This document shows positions 44,047-53,170 of a stretch of 64,000 nucleotides of DNA, one piece after another. Each line of letters begins with the position of its first letter. The stretch's first letter is position 1. Source of the stretch: Aquibacillus salsiterrae (GTDB lineage Bacteria; Bacillota; Bacilli; Bacillales; Amphibacillaceae); the NCBI RefSeq assembly GCF_028416595.1, contig NZ_JAMQKC010000006.1, positions 1-64,000 of the forward strand, written 5' to 3'. The position numbers were made by a program, and so were the translations under genes. The notes beneath the pieces were generated by a model that worked only from the letters and a program-made list of their open reading frames with translations, ran no database searches and was not told where the DNA came from.

Positions 44047-45135
44047 CTACTCTTCCACCTTTCTAGGACGAGCTATAATCTTAATATCTGGACCAAGCAT
44101 CTCGGTTGATACAATATCTAACGAGGTAGCATCTTTCATCAGTAGCGGTGAACTACCTCCAACAACCGAAATGGCATCCGTTCCACCAAGAATCTTTGGT
44201 GCGATGTACCAGTGACATTCATTAACTAGTTGTTGCTGGATAAAAGATTGATGGACTTTACTACCGCCTTCTACATAGAGTGACTGAATACTCTTTTCAC
44301 CCAATATGTCTAATACATCATTAATATTTAAGTAATTGCCAGGCAGTTGAAAGATGGTCAGGTTGGGATATTTCTCTTTTATCTGTGTTCCATCCGCATT
44401 TTCACTACAGAATATCCAGGTAGGGTGGCCATCTTTTAAGACATTTGCCTCTTTTTGAATCCTTAACTGTGTGTCTAAAATAACTCGAATGGGATTTTTT
44501 CCACCTTGGGGCAGCCTGGTGGTTAAATGTGGGTTATCCTTTATGACCGTTTCAACACCAACTAATATTGCGTCATGAATCGCCCGCTGTTGGTGCACAT
44601 CTACCCTTGCTTGGTCAGATGTAATCCATTTACTATCACCAGTAGATGTTGCCGTCTTTCCGTCCAAGGTGACAGCTGCTTTAAGCGTGACATACGGCCG
44701 CTTTGAGTGAATATAGTGGAAGAATTTTCGGTTTAATTCTAATGCTCTCGCTTCCCTAACTCCTATCTCAACATCAATACCAGCTTGCCTTAACTTCTCT
44801 ACCCCGTTTCCAGCCACAACCGGATTGGGATCTAAGCATGCTATAATGACTTTTTTTAATTTGTGCTTAATGATTAAATCGGCACAGGGAGGTGTTTTTC
44901 CATGGTGTGAACAAGGTTCTAGTGTTACATAAATGTCAGCACCTTCAGCTTCTTCCCCTGCTTGAGCGAGTGCATGAACTTCTGCATGTGCTTCCCCTGC
45001 TTTAAGATGGCTTCCAATCCCTAAAATACGGCCATCCTTGACAACAACAGCTCCAACAGATGGGTTCGGACTAGTCTGACCTATCGTTTTTTCAGCAAGA
45101 GACAATGCAAAGTCCATATATTCTTTATCTGTCAT
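44047..45135 (-). CDS. ribD: riboflavin-specific deaminase/reductase
   Basis: Bifunctional enzyme of 362 residues. The deaminase domain has zinc-binding HAEVHAL and PCSHHGKTPPCAD. The reductase domain (from about 147) includes VTLKAAVTLDGKTATSTGDSKWITSD and the C-terminal VEGGSKVHQSF. I start it at ATG 45135 (MTDKEYMDFAL), 10 bases after AAAGGA. The frame extends to 45333, but that part is the FMN riboswitch and its terminator and is not coding. First gene of the rib operon. Confidence 0.96.
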   Translation of the reverse strand: MTDKEYMDFALSLAEKTIGQTSPNPSVGAVVVKDGRILGIGSHLKAGEAHAEVHALAQAGEEAEGADIYVTLEPCSHHGKTPPCADLIIKHKLKKVIIACLDPNPVVAGNGVEKLRQAGIDVEIGVREARALELNRKFFHYIHSKRPYVTLKAAVTLDGKTATSTGDSKWITSDQARVDVHQQRAIHDAILVGVETVIKDNPHLTTRLPQGGKNPIRVILDTQLRIQKEANVLKDGHPTWIFCSENADGTQIKEKYPNLTIFQLPGNYLNINDVLDILGEKSIQSLYVEGGSKVHQSFIQQQLVNECHWYIAPKILGGTDAISVVGGSSPLLMKDATSLDIVSTEMLGPDIKIIARPRKVEE

Positions 45136-45179
45136 CACTACCATATCCTTTCCTACTTGATTAGGTAAGGAGTTTTTAA

Positions 45180-45225
45180 AAGCGAAAGAAAACCCCGGAA
45201 ATGAAACCGGGGCTGTTTTTTTCAT
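45180..45225 (-). terminator. FMN-riboswitch terminator
   Basis: GCCCCGG / CCGGGG stem followed on the minus strand by TTTTCTTTC, between the aptamer and ribD. Confidence 0.8.
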
Positions 45226-45273
45226 ATAGAAATAAACACAAAAAATTACGTTTATGTAGTCCACTTCTATTCC

Positions 45274-45409
45274 CTTTCCCATCCAGACTTTAACTGTCGG
45301 CTTTGGAATTTCACCAAATCCACCTTCACACATACGTGTTCCGGGTCACGGACTAAGAGTAATCATACTCATCACCGCCGGTCGGGATTCTCACCCTGCC
45401 CCAAAGGAA
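45274..45409 (-). promoter_or_regulatory. FMN riboswitch (RFN element)
   Basis: Minus strand contains GGGGCAGGGTGAGAATCCC, GACCGGCGGTGA, AGTCCGTGACCC, GGTGGATTTGGTGAAATTCC and GCCGACAGT then GTCTGGATGGGA, the full set of conserved RFN segments. It should terminate rib operon transcription when FMN is abundant. Confidence 0.97.
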
Positions 45410-45468
45410 TACCTATTCGATTGTAACTAGTCTAACATATTAATTATATCTATGCAGATAATTTGCTT

Positions 45469-45645
45469 TTATTTTTTCCCTATTTCGCCAAAAGCATGCA
45501 AGACGAGGTGGACCGATATAACCGAGAGCAAGTAAGCAAGTACCGGTTCATTCGTGCCCCATATCGAGACAAGGGTGTAAAACAAAACACTTGCTAATCC
45601 AAATAAAACAAATAAATACAGAATTCCGCTTATTAAACCACTCAT
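45469..45645 (-). CDS. small membrane protein, 58 residues
   Basis: A short frame starting ATG 45645 (MSGLISGILYLFVLFG) with GGGAG 9 bases upstream. It has two hydrophobic segments, about residues 5-28 and 36-52, separated by SIWGTNEPV. It lies between the rib riboswitch and murB, on the same strand. No family recognised. The ribosome site and clean membrane pattern argue that it is real. Confidence 0.6.
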   Translation of the reverse strand: MSGLISGILYLFVLFGLASVLFYTLVSIWGTNEPVLAYLLSVISVHLVLHAFGEIGKK

Positions 45646-45727
45646 CCTTCACTACTCCCTGGGACTTATTGGCAAAAGACAAGTATAAACCATGTTAGTT
45701 TCACACTTGCCTTTGTCTTCTGTGTGG

Positions 45728-46645
45728 CTAGTTATCTTCGCCTAGAATTTTTACTTCTCGCTCTAGTTCAACACCAAATTTTTCTTTTACTGTTTCTTGG
45801 ACCATCTCGATTACTTTTATATAATCAGTCGATGTAGCATTGTCTTTATTAACGATAAATCCTGCATGCTTCGTTGATACTTCAGCTCCACCTACCCCTT
45901 TTCCTTGCAGTTGGCTATCTTGGATTAATTTACCAGCAAAGTAACCTGGCGGGCGTTTGAATACACTCCCACACGACGGGTATTCAAGGGGCTGCTTGGA
46001 TTCTCTTTTATAGGTCAAGTCATCCATCATTGCTTTGATTTCATCGTAATTACCCGGCTTTAAATCAAAGGTTGCTTGTAGCACAATATAGCCCTTTTCA
46101 GGTATATTACTAGAGCGATAGGATAAATCCAATTGGTCTGCAGTTACTTTTAAAACATCCCCATCTCGGTTAACAACCACCGCATCTCTTAAGACATCTT
46201 TGACTTCGCCTCCATAAGCACCTGCATTCATGTACAGTGCTCCTCCAACGGTACCAGGGATACCACAGGCAAATTCAAGACCTGAAAGCTCCTCATCGAG
46301 TGCTTTTCTAGACGCGTCAATAATTCTTGCTCCAGCTTCCGCAACAATACTGTTACCTTCTCGGTTAATTGCTGTAAAGCGTTTTGGACTAAGAACAATT
46401 CCGCGAATACCACCATCGCGTATAATTAAATTAGAACCATTTCCTAGTAGTGTAAATGGGATATCCTCTTGTTTTGCAAGTTTAACAATCTGTTGTACCT
46501 CATCTAGTGAAGAAGGTGTTACAAAAAAGTCGGCCTTTCCGCCAAGACGGGTGTACATATGTTTCTTTAAATGTTCATCTACCATCACATTTTGCTCGGA
46601 TGTAATGGAAAGCAGTTTTTCGTATACATGATGGTATTTACCCAT
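45728..46645 (-). CDS. murB: UDP-N-acetylenolpyruvoylglucosamine reductase
   Basis: FAD-dependent enzyme of 305 residues that makes UDP-MurNAc for peptidoglycan. Flavin-binding GNGSNLIIRDGGIRG and GIPGTVGGALYMNAGAYGGE are clear. The catalytic serine motif is YPSCGSVFKRPPG. The length and the absence of the Tyr loop fit type II MurB of Gram-positives. Single gene followed by the small membrane protein gene. Confidence 0.96.
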   Translation of the reverse strand: MGKYHHVYEKLLSITSEQNVMVDEHLKKHMYTRLGGKADFFVTPSSLDEVQQIVKLAKQEDIPFTLLGNGSNLIIRDGGIRGIVLSPKRFTAINREGNSIVAEAGARIIDASRKALDEELSGLEFACGIPGTVGGALYMNAGAYGGEVKDVLRDAVVVNRDGDVLKVTADQLDLSYRSSNIPEKGYIVLQATFDLKPGNYDEIKAMMDDLTYKRESKQPLEYPSCGSVFKRPPGYFAGKLIQDSQLQGKGVGGAEVSTKHAGFIVNKDNATSTDYIKVIEMVQETVKEKFGVELEREVKILGEDN

Positions 46646-46796
46646 TTAAATCATTCCTTTATCTCTAGCCCAAGAACGGACATTGATTATAAAATATTAA
46701 GTAAAAGAAACCAAATTAAATTATAGCAGTTGGACGAGCATCACAGCAACTGCTCTTACTTATAATTTATGAATCAGATCTATCACACGTGCCTAT

Positions 46797-47550
46797 TAAG
46801 AAAAGCGCAGGGCGCCTTGGGAGACTATGGCAGGCCACTAAGTGGAGCATAATTGACTACCGTTTGACCGATAACAGGGCTCGTTCGGGCGTTATTAGCG
46901 GGCTTTGACTACAGTTTGGACGCTAGCAGGGGTAGGTCGGGCGTCATTTGCGCGCTTTGACTACCGTTTGGACGCTAACAGGGCTCGATCGGGCGTCATT
47001 TGCGCGCTTTGACTACCGTTTGGACGCTAACAGGGCTCGACCGGGCGTTAATATCGTTCTTTGACTACCGTTTGACCGATAACAGGGGTAGGTCGGGCGT
47101 TAATATCGTCCTTTGACTACCGTTTGACCGCTGGAAGGGCTCGACCGGGCGTTAATATCGTTCTTTGACTACCGTTTGACCGCTGGAAGGGCTCGACCGG
47201 GCGTTATTATCGTCCTTTGACTACCGTTTGACCGCTAACAGGGCTCGACCGGGCGTTAATATCGTTCTTTGACTACCGTTTGATCGCTGTAAGGACTCGA
47301 CCGGGCGTTAATATCGTTCTTTGACTACCGTTTGATTGCTAGCAGGGGTAGGTCGGTAGTCAAAAAGGGACAAAAAGGTATCCTGAATCTAAGATCCCTA
47401 CAAAACCCAGGAATGCACTTACCCACCCATAGAAATCGTAAGACAAGCCGCGGAATGGCGGTATTTCCCATGTAAAGTATTGATCTAGACTCGGGAGGGC
47501 TAAGTGTGCCCTGCACTGATAGCTCTTGGATCTTTTTATGCTTTCTTATC
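46797..47550 (+). repeat. dispersed element E12 carrying array 3
   Basis: Head TAAGAAAAGCGCAGGGCGCCTTGG at 46797, then a linker, ten 52-bp units, and ATCCTGAATCTAAGATCCC. An arm CGTAAGACAAGCCGCGGAATGGC, the closing GACTCGGGAGGGCTAAG and the tail GATAGCTCTTGGATCTTTTTATGCTTTCTTATC follow. The element ends are the same as in the short copies, so the array is interior to an element. Confidence 0.8.
46855..47365. repeat. 52-bp tandem array 3
   Basis: GACTACCG (first copies GACTAC) starts at 46855, 46907, 46959, 47011, 47063, 47115, 47167, 47219, 47271 and 47323: ten units of exactly 52 bp. A typical unit is GACTACCGTTTGACCGCTAA, then CAGGGCTCGACCGGGCGTTA and ATATCGTTCTTT. The sequence is unrelated to arrays 1 and 2. 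The last unit ends in CGGTAGTCAAA, the inverse complement of the unit start TTTGACTACCG, so the array is closed by an inverted repeat. Confidence 0.95.
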
Positions 47551-47554
47551 TTTT

Positions 47555-47602
47555 TAAGAAAAGTGCGGAGGCGCGCCCGAAGCTAGACAGCTCTATAATC
47601 TA
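47555..47602 (+). repeat. minimal dispersed element E13
   Basis: TAAGAAAAGTGCGGAGGCGCGCCC then GAAGCTAGACAGCTCTATAATC: head and tail with no interior, directly behind E12. Confidence 0.8.
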
Positions 47603-47604
47603 TT

Positions 47605-47648
47605 AAAAAAAAGCTTGTAGAAAAACTAGCGTTTCTCTACAAGCTTTG
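47605..47648 (-). terminator. terminator of arginine operon
   Basis: AAAGCTTGTAGA / TCTACAAGCTT stem, followed on the minus strand by TTTTTTT. Confidence 0.85.
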
Positions 47649-47688
47649 AGGACAAACCCACACTCGGGTTTGCCCCTCTAATTTATTG

Positions 47689-48645
47689 TTAACCCATTAA
47701 TGCAGTCATTAATGCCTTTTGTGCGTGGAGTCGATTTTCTGCCTGACTGAAGACAACAGATTGATTTCCATCAATGACTTCAGCTGTAACCTCTTCCCCG
47801 CGGTGTGCTGGTAAACAATGCATGAATAGCGCTTCAGGATTAGCCTTGTCTAACAATGCTCGGTTTACTTGATAGCCTTTAAACGCAACTTCACGTTTTG
47901 CTTGCTCACTTTCTTGCCCCATACTAGCCCATACATCTGTATAAATGACATCTGCACCCTTTACCGCTTCGGCAGGGTCATCTGTTATCACAACCTTACT
48001 GTCCTGTGCAATAGCATTTGCCTTTTGTGTTACGTCAAGACTTGGTTGATAGCCTTCAGGAGCTGCAATACTTACATCCATGCCCATCTTTGCTGCACCA
48101 ATCATTAACGAATTCGCCATGTTGTTTCCATCGCCAATATAAGCAATTTTTAATCCAGCGAGCTTCCCCTTTGACTCAAGAACAGTTTGTAGGTCTGCAA
48201 GTACTTGGCAAGGATGATATACATCTGTTAAGCCATTAATTACCGGAATACTAGCATTTTCAGCCAGTTCTTCTACAATCTGTTGTGAAAAGGTTCGAAT
48301 CATAATACCGTCAAGATAACCTGACAATACTTTAGCAGTATCAGAAATAGGTTCTCCGCGACCAAGCTGGATATCCTTCGAACTTAAAAACAACCCTGTT
48401 CCACCGAGTTGGTAAATACCTGCTTCAAACGAAACGCGTGTACGAGTCGACGATTTTTCAAAAATCATCCCTAATGTCTTACCCTTTAATGGCTGGTCGA
48501 TAATGCCATTACTACGATCATTCTTTTGGTTGATGGCTAAATCTAAGATAAATTGAATTTCTTCACTTGTATAATCTGCAAGTGTTAATAAGTCTCGACC
48601 CTTTAGTTGCTTTTCGATTGTAACAGGTTCGGTACTTATGCTCAT
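47689..48645 (-). CDS. argF: ornithine carbamoyltransferase
   Basis: 318 residues. Forms citrulline from ornithine and carbamoyl phosphate. Carbamoyl-phosphate site KSSTRTRVSFE, ornithine motif and the late signature MHCLPAHRGEEV are present, with HPCQVLADL in the middle. The start overlaps the carB stop by 4 bases, so it is the last gene of the operon and translationally coupled. Confidence 0.97.
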   Translation of the reverse strand: MSISTEPVTIEKQLKGRDLLTLADYTSEEIQFILDLAINQKNDRSNGIIDQPLKGKTLGMIFEKSSTRTRVSFEAGIYQLGGTGLFLSSKDIQLGRGEPISDTAKVLSGYLDGIMIRTFSQQIVEELAENASIPVINGLTDVYHPCQVLADLQTVLESKGKLAGLKIAYIGDGNNMANSLMIGAAKMGMDVSIAAPEGYQPSLDVTQKANAIAQDSKVVITDDPAEAVKGADVIYTDVWASMGQESEQAKREVAFKGYQVNRALLDKANPEALFMHCLPAHRGEEVTAEVIDGNQSVVFSQAENRLHAQKALMTALMG

Positions 48646-51600
48646 CGTAATACACGCTCCTTCTTATTGATGGCATTTTCACCTTCTCGGTATTGGTGAA
48701 TTGGAAGCATTTCTCCTTGCTTTTCCTTTGCAGCGATTAAGAAATAATGTAACGTTTCAATTGATGATAAACAATTGGTATCCGATTTAAGCGCACTTTC
48801 ACGTAACTCTACATGCTCATCATGGTCGCCACTTTGCTTTGTACTACAGATAAGCTCAAAGCCATCGTTTAAACAAACGTCTTTAGCTTCTGTTTCGGTC
48901 ATCACGTCGTCGACATTTACCCCATTTGCTTCTAATAATTTCGCTGTTTCCTCATCCGCCGTAACAGTTGCTTGAAGATTAATGAGATTTTTTATAAGTT
49001 CCTCTTTTTTCTCTAAGTCTGCGTTTGCTAGTGATAAATAAATGGTATCTTCATTGGTGAATGGCTTCAGGGCGTTTTCCTTCCAATTAAATGCTTTAGC
49101 CATTGCAGCCTCAACCGTTTTACCAAGTCCAATAGCTTCTCCTGTCGACTTCATTTCTGGTCCAAGTAACGGATCGACACCTGGTAGTTTAATCGTTGAG
49201 AATACTGGAAGTTTAACAGCAAAATATGGCACTTCTTTATGCAGACCTAAGTTCCATTCTTGGTCCTTAAGTGCTTCACCCATTTGAATACGTGTTGCCA
49301 AATCAACCATCGGTACACCAGTCACTTTACTAGCGATTGGAACCGTTCTTGATGCCCTTGGATTTACTTCTAGTACGTAAACCGTCTGCTTATCTTCACT
49401 AATAACAAACTGAATGTTCATGATTCCTTTCACATTTAGTTTGTTTGAAATTTGCTGTGCATAGGCTTCAATCACCTGTTTGTGTTCCTCTGTCAAATCT
49501 GGTGCAGGAAAGATAGCCGTACTATCTCCGGAGTGAACCCCCGCACGCTCCACGTGTTGGAAAATTCCTGGAATTAATATATCTGCCCCATCACAAACTA
49601 CGTCAACTTCGACTTCATAGCCTGCTACGTATCGATCAACTAATAATGGGAAAATTCTTGATTCCGTCGAAGTCTTTTCTAAATTATCAAGGTAGGTTGT
49701 TAACTGATTTTCATTTCGAACAATAACCATTCCTCTACCACCGATAACAAACGAAGGACGAATCAAAACTGGGTAGCCGATCGTCGATGCAGCTGCTTTT
49801 GCATCTTTCGTGTCCATCACTGTCTCACCAGGAATATGAGGAATCGAAAGTGATTGTAATAATTGATAAAATTGCTCACGGTCCTCCACCGCATCAATTG
49901 CAGCAAGTTCTGTACCGGTTATTGTAACACCAGCTTTTTCAAGACCTTCAGCTAGATTAATAGCCGTTTGGCCACCAAATTGAACAAGAACACCATCAGC
50001 CTTTTCCTTTTCAACGACATGAAGTACGTCTTCTTCTGTTAATGGTTCAAAATAAAGGTGGTCAGCTGTATTGAAATCAGTACTAACTGTTTCCGGGTTG
50101 TTGTTTACGACAATGGCATCAATCCCTTGTTCTCTCAGTGACATCGCAGCATGAACAGAACAATAATCAAATTCAACCCCTTGACCGATTCGAATCGGAC
50201 CAGAACCAAGGACAACCATCCGTCTATTCGGTGGCAATGCTTCTACCTCGTCTCGTTCATTCCAGGTTCCGTAAAAGTATGGTGTGTCGGCAGAGAATTC
50301 AGCAGCACACGTATCTACCATTTTATAAGAAGGATGAATGCCTTCCTCTTTCACTTTTGCTCTAACAGCTTCAACAGTAACACCAAAAAACTTGGCCAAT
50401 GTTTTGTCGGTAAAACCATACGTCTTCGCTTGTTTTAAATCAGCCTTCTCAAGTGCGTTCCAGCCTTTTTGTTTCAATGCTTTTTCCATCTCAATGATGA
50501 ATGCTACTTCATTTAAAAAGTACTTGTTAATTTCAGTGATTTCGTGAATATCGTCAATTGTATATCCTCTGCGGAATGCCTCCCCAACCACAAATAGTCT
50601 TTCATCGGTTGGTTTATCTAGTCCAGTATTTATTTGATCATTGCTCCACTCCTGTAAAATAGGCAAGTCCAAATAGTCTAGTCCGATTTCAAGCGAGCGA
50701 ATTGCTTTATTTAATGCTGCTGGGAAATTACGTGCAAGCGCCATTACTTCTCCGGTTGCCTTCATTTGTGTTCCAAGTGAACGGTCTGCTTGGGCAAACT
50801 TATCAAAAGGCCAACGCGGAATTTTGACTGCAATATAATCAATTGCTGGCTCAAAGCTTGCATACGTATCCCCAGTAATCGGGTTAAGAACCTCATCCAA
50901 TTGGTAGCCAAGCGCAAGTTTTGCGGCAATTCTTGCAATAGGATAACCTGTTGCTTTAGAAGCTAGGGCACTTGAGCGACTAACACGTGGATTTACTTCA
51001 ATGATAATATAGTCGTCATTTTCCGGATTCAACGCAAACTGGATATTACATCCACCAATAACGCCTAACTCACGAATAACCTTACAAGAAGACGTCCTGA
51101 GCATTTGATACTGGCGGTCTGTTAGCGTTTGGGACGGTGCAACAACAATACTGTCTCCGGTATGGACACCAACCGGATCAAAATTTTCCATGTTACAAAC
51201 GATAATACATGTGTCGTTAGCATCACGCATTACTTCATATTCAATTTCCTTCCAGCCTTTTACACTTTGTTCAATTAACACTTGATTAATTGGACTGTGA
51301 TAGATTCCATTTTTAACAGTGGCACGAAGCTCTTGCTCATTGTTAGCAATACCTCCACCAGCTCCACCGAGTGTGTATGCTGGTCGGATAATGATAGGGT
51401 AGCCAACTGATGAGGCAAATTTAATCGCTTCATCAACAGAACTTGTGGAAATACTTTCTGCGACCGGTTCATCAATTGTCTTCATCAACGACTTGAATAT
51501 TTCACGGTCTTCTCCCTTTTGAATCGTATCTAGCTGCGTTCCTAGAAGTTCTACATCAAATTTATCTAATACCCCTTGTTTAGATAAAAGCATGGCTAAA

Positions 51601-51890
51601 TTTAAACCGGTTTGACCACCTAACGTCGGAAGTAAGCCATCTGGTCGTTCCTGTTCAATAATTTTTGTAATGGATTCACTTGTTAGTGGCTCTAAATAAA
51701 CTTTATCTGCAATATTTTCATCCGTCATAATCGTTGCAGGATTATTGTTTACTAATATTACTTCAATTCCTTCTTCCTTTAAGGCTAAACAAGCTTGTGT
51801 TCCTGCATAATCAAATTCTGCTGCCTGCCCAATTACAATTGGACCGGACCCGATAACTAGTACTTTATGGATGTGATCTAATTTAGGCAT
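48642..51890 (-). CDS. carB: carbamoyl-phosphate synthase large subunit (arginine-linked)
   Basis: 1082 residues. Two homologous ATP-grasp halves: the first starts KVLVIGSGPIVIGQAAEFDYAG, the second RMVVLGSGPIRIGQGVEFDYC. The C-terminal allosteric domain follows. ATP, bicarbonate and ammonia from CarA give carbamoyl phosphate. The C-terminus is somewhat longer than usual. It overlaps carA by 8 bases and argF by 4. Placement in the arginine cluster argues for the arginine-specific isoenzyme; a pyrimidine copy is expected elsewhere. Confidence 0.97.
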   Translation of the reverse strand: MPKLDHIHKVLVIGSGPIVIGQAAEFDYAGTQACLALKEEGIEVILVNNNPATIMTDENIADKVYLEPLTSESITKIIEQERPDGLLPTLGGQTGLNLAMLLSKQGVLDKFDVELLGTQLDTIQKGEDREIFKSLMKTIDEPVAESISTSSVDEAIKFASSVGYPIIIRPAYTLGGAGGGIANNEQELRATVKNGIYHSPINQVLIEQSVKGWKEIEYEVMRDANDTCIIVCNMENFDPVGVHTGDSIVVAPSQTLTDRQYQMLRTSSCKVIRELGVIGGCNIQFALNPENDDYIIIEVNPRVSRSSALASKATGYPIARIAAKLALGYQLDEVLNPITGDTYASFEPAIDYIAVKIPRWPFDKFAQADRSLGTQMKATGEVMALARNFPAALNKAIRSLEIGLDYLDLPILQEWSNDQINTGLDKPTDERLFVVGEAFRRGYTIDDIHEITEINKYFLNEVAFIIEMEKALKQKGWNALEKADLKQAKTYGFTDKTLAKFFGVTVEAVRAKVKEEGIHPSYKMVDTCAAEFSADTPYFYGTWNERDEVEALPPNRRMVVLGSGPIRIGQGVEFDYCSVHAAMSLREQGIDAIVVNNNPETVSTDFNTADHLYFEPLTEEDVLHVVEKEKADGVLVQFGGQTAINLAEGLEKAGVTITGTELAAIDAVEDREQFYQLLQSLSIPHIPGETVMDTKDAKAAASTIGYPVLIRPSFVIGGRGMVIVRNENQLTTYLDNLEKTSTESRIFPLLVDRYVAGYEVEVDVVCDGADILIPGIFQHVERAGVHSGDSTAIFPAPDLTEEHKQVIEAYAQQISNKLNVKGIMNIQFVISEDKQTVYVLEVNPRASRTVPIASKVTGVPMVDLATRIQMGEALKDQEWNLGLHKEVPYFAVKLPVFSTIKLPGVDPLLGPEMKSTGEAIGLGKTVEAAMAKAFNWKENALKPFTNEDTIYLSLANADLEKKEELIKNLINLQATVTADEETAKLLEANGVNVDDVMTETEAKDVCLNDGFELICSTKQSGDHDEHVELRESALKSDTNCLSSIETLHYFLIAAKEKQGEMLPIHQYREGENAINKKERVLR

Positions 51891-52977
51891 GTTGTTTCAC
51901 TCCCTTGGCTTTTACCTGGCTGATGAAGTTCACAAAAATATTGTGTGTATCAATCGGTCCTGGATGTGCTTCTGGATGGAATTGTACAGTCATAACATTC
52001 TTATTACGGTGAATTAATCCTTCCACCGATTTATCGTTAACATTAACATGAGATACTTGCCAATCGTCTTTATTTACCGAGTCGATATCTACCACATAGC
52101 CATGGTTCTGTGAGGTAATTAACACTTTTCCAGTTAATAAATCCTTAACCGGGTGATTACTACCGCGATGTCCATACGGCAGACGCTTTGTCGTTGCTCC
52201 AAATGCGAGGGCAACAACCTGGTGGCCTAAGCAAATACCAAGTGTTGGAATCGATTCAGCAATTTCCTTGATATTTGCGGCTAAATAGCTTAAGTCTTTC
52301 GGATTTCCTGGTCCATTAGTCAACAGAATTCCGTCCGGGTCAAGCTCATGAATCTTGGCAAACGTTGTATCAAACGGCACAACCGTTACATTACAACCCA
52401 AATCCAATAAGGAGTGAACAATCGAATGCTTATAGCCAAAATCCATCACCACAATATGTGGAATCTCGTCACCCGTTGTTTTTGTTGTATGAAATTGTTT
52501 TATCTCCGTAACAGATACTTGTTTAACTATATCTGAATCAACCGCACAATTTTTGGGAAGATCACTTTCATTTGTTGTCATTTTTCCATACACTTCCCCA
52601 TGATCACGAATGATTCGGGTAAGTGCTCTTGTGTCGATCCCATATAATGTTGGAATCTCGTATTTTTCAACCATTTCTAGTAAGGTACTAGAGGATTGGT
52701 AATGTTCAGGAGTGTGACATGGATTCGCGATAACAAAACCCTTTAAAAATGGTTTGATGCTTTCATTATCTATATCATTAATTCCGTAATTTCCGATTAA
52801 AGGATAGGTCATCGTAACGATTTGCCCTGCATAAGAGGGGTCAGTCATTACCTCTTGGTAGCCTGTCATTGCAGTATTAAAAACCATTTCTCCTTCTACC
52901 TGTCTAGCTGCACCTAACCATTTCCCTTCTAAAACATCCCCAGTACTTAATACGAGATAACCTATTTGTTCCGTCAT
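51883..52977 (-). CDS. carA: carbamoyl-phosphate synthase small subunit
   Basis: Glutamine amidotransferase subunit of 364 residues. The catalytic Cys is in GICLGHQVVALAFG and the His/Glu pair in VQFHPEAHPGP. The N-terminal domain shows FNTAMTGYQEVMTDPSYAGQIV. ATG 52977 (MTEQIGYLVLS) has GGGAGGG 6 bases ahead; the frame upstream is not needed. It is preceded by a 190-bp gap after argH containing two hairpins and a TATAAT, so it may have its own promoter. Confidence 0.97.
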   Translation of the reverse strand: MTEQIGYLVLSTGDVLEGKWLGAARQVEGEMVFNTAMTGYQEVMTDPSYAGQIVTMTYPLIGNYGINDIDNESIKPFLKGFVIANPCHTPEHYQSSSTLLEMVEKYEIPTLYGIDTRALTRIIRDHGEVYGKMTTNESDLPKNCAVDSDIVKQVSVTEIKQFHTTKTTGDEIPHIVVMDFGYKHSIVHSLLDLGCNVTVVPFDTTFAKIHELDPDGILLTNGPGNPKDLSYLAANIKEIAESIPTLGICLGHQVVALAFGATTKRLPYGHRGSNHPVKDLLTGKVLITSQNHGYVVDIDSVNKDDWQVSHVNVNDKSVEGLIHRNKNVMTVQFHPEAHPGPIDTHNIFVNFISQVKAKGVKQHA

Positions 52978-53044
52978 ACTATGCCCTCCCAAAACGACGT
53001 TATATTTATACTGATAAACTTATAATTATACATCGGATTCCATC

Positions 53045-53082
53045 ATAACTTTAAGGACCCCTACCAATTGTCCTTAAAGTTT
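53045..53082. terminator. inverted repeat upstream of carA
   Basis: Perfect CTTTAAGGAC / GTCCTTAAAG with an 11-base interior; the plus side continues TTTTTT. No plus-strand gene ends here. On the minus strand it lies just before a TATAAT (about 53024), so it may be regulatory rather than a terminator. Confidence 0.45.
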
Positions 53083-53105
53083 TTTAAATTTTTAGATATA
53101 TTTTT

Positions 53106-53156
53106 ACAAAGAAAGAACTATGCCCCCCGGTAGAGGCAGAGACCTAGTTCCTACAT
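53106..53156 (-). terminator. terminator-like hairpin after argH
   Basis: GGAACTA and TAGTTC arms with inner pairs TGCC/GGGCA, followed on the minus strand by TTTCTTTG. It may reduce read-through from argGH into carAB-argF. Confidence 0.65.
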
Positions 53157-53170
53157 TGGTTGTATCTTTC

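Larger units (their letters stand above)
46646..47688. other. 1-kb intergenic region with repeat container and array 3
   Basis: Contains the large element E12 with array 3 inside, the minimal element E13 and the argF terminator. Frames within it are translations of repeats. No gene is supported. Confidence 0.8.

Noticed and set aside
45136-45333. N-terminal extension of ribD
   Set aside because: The open frame crosses the FMN riboswitch terminator and part of the aptamer. A proper ribosome site and the family start are at 45135.
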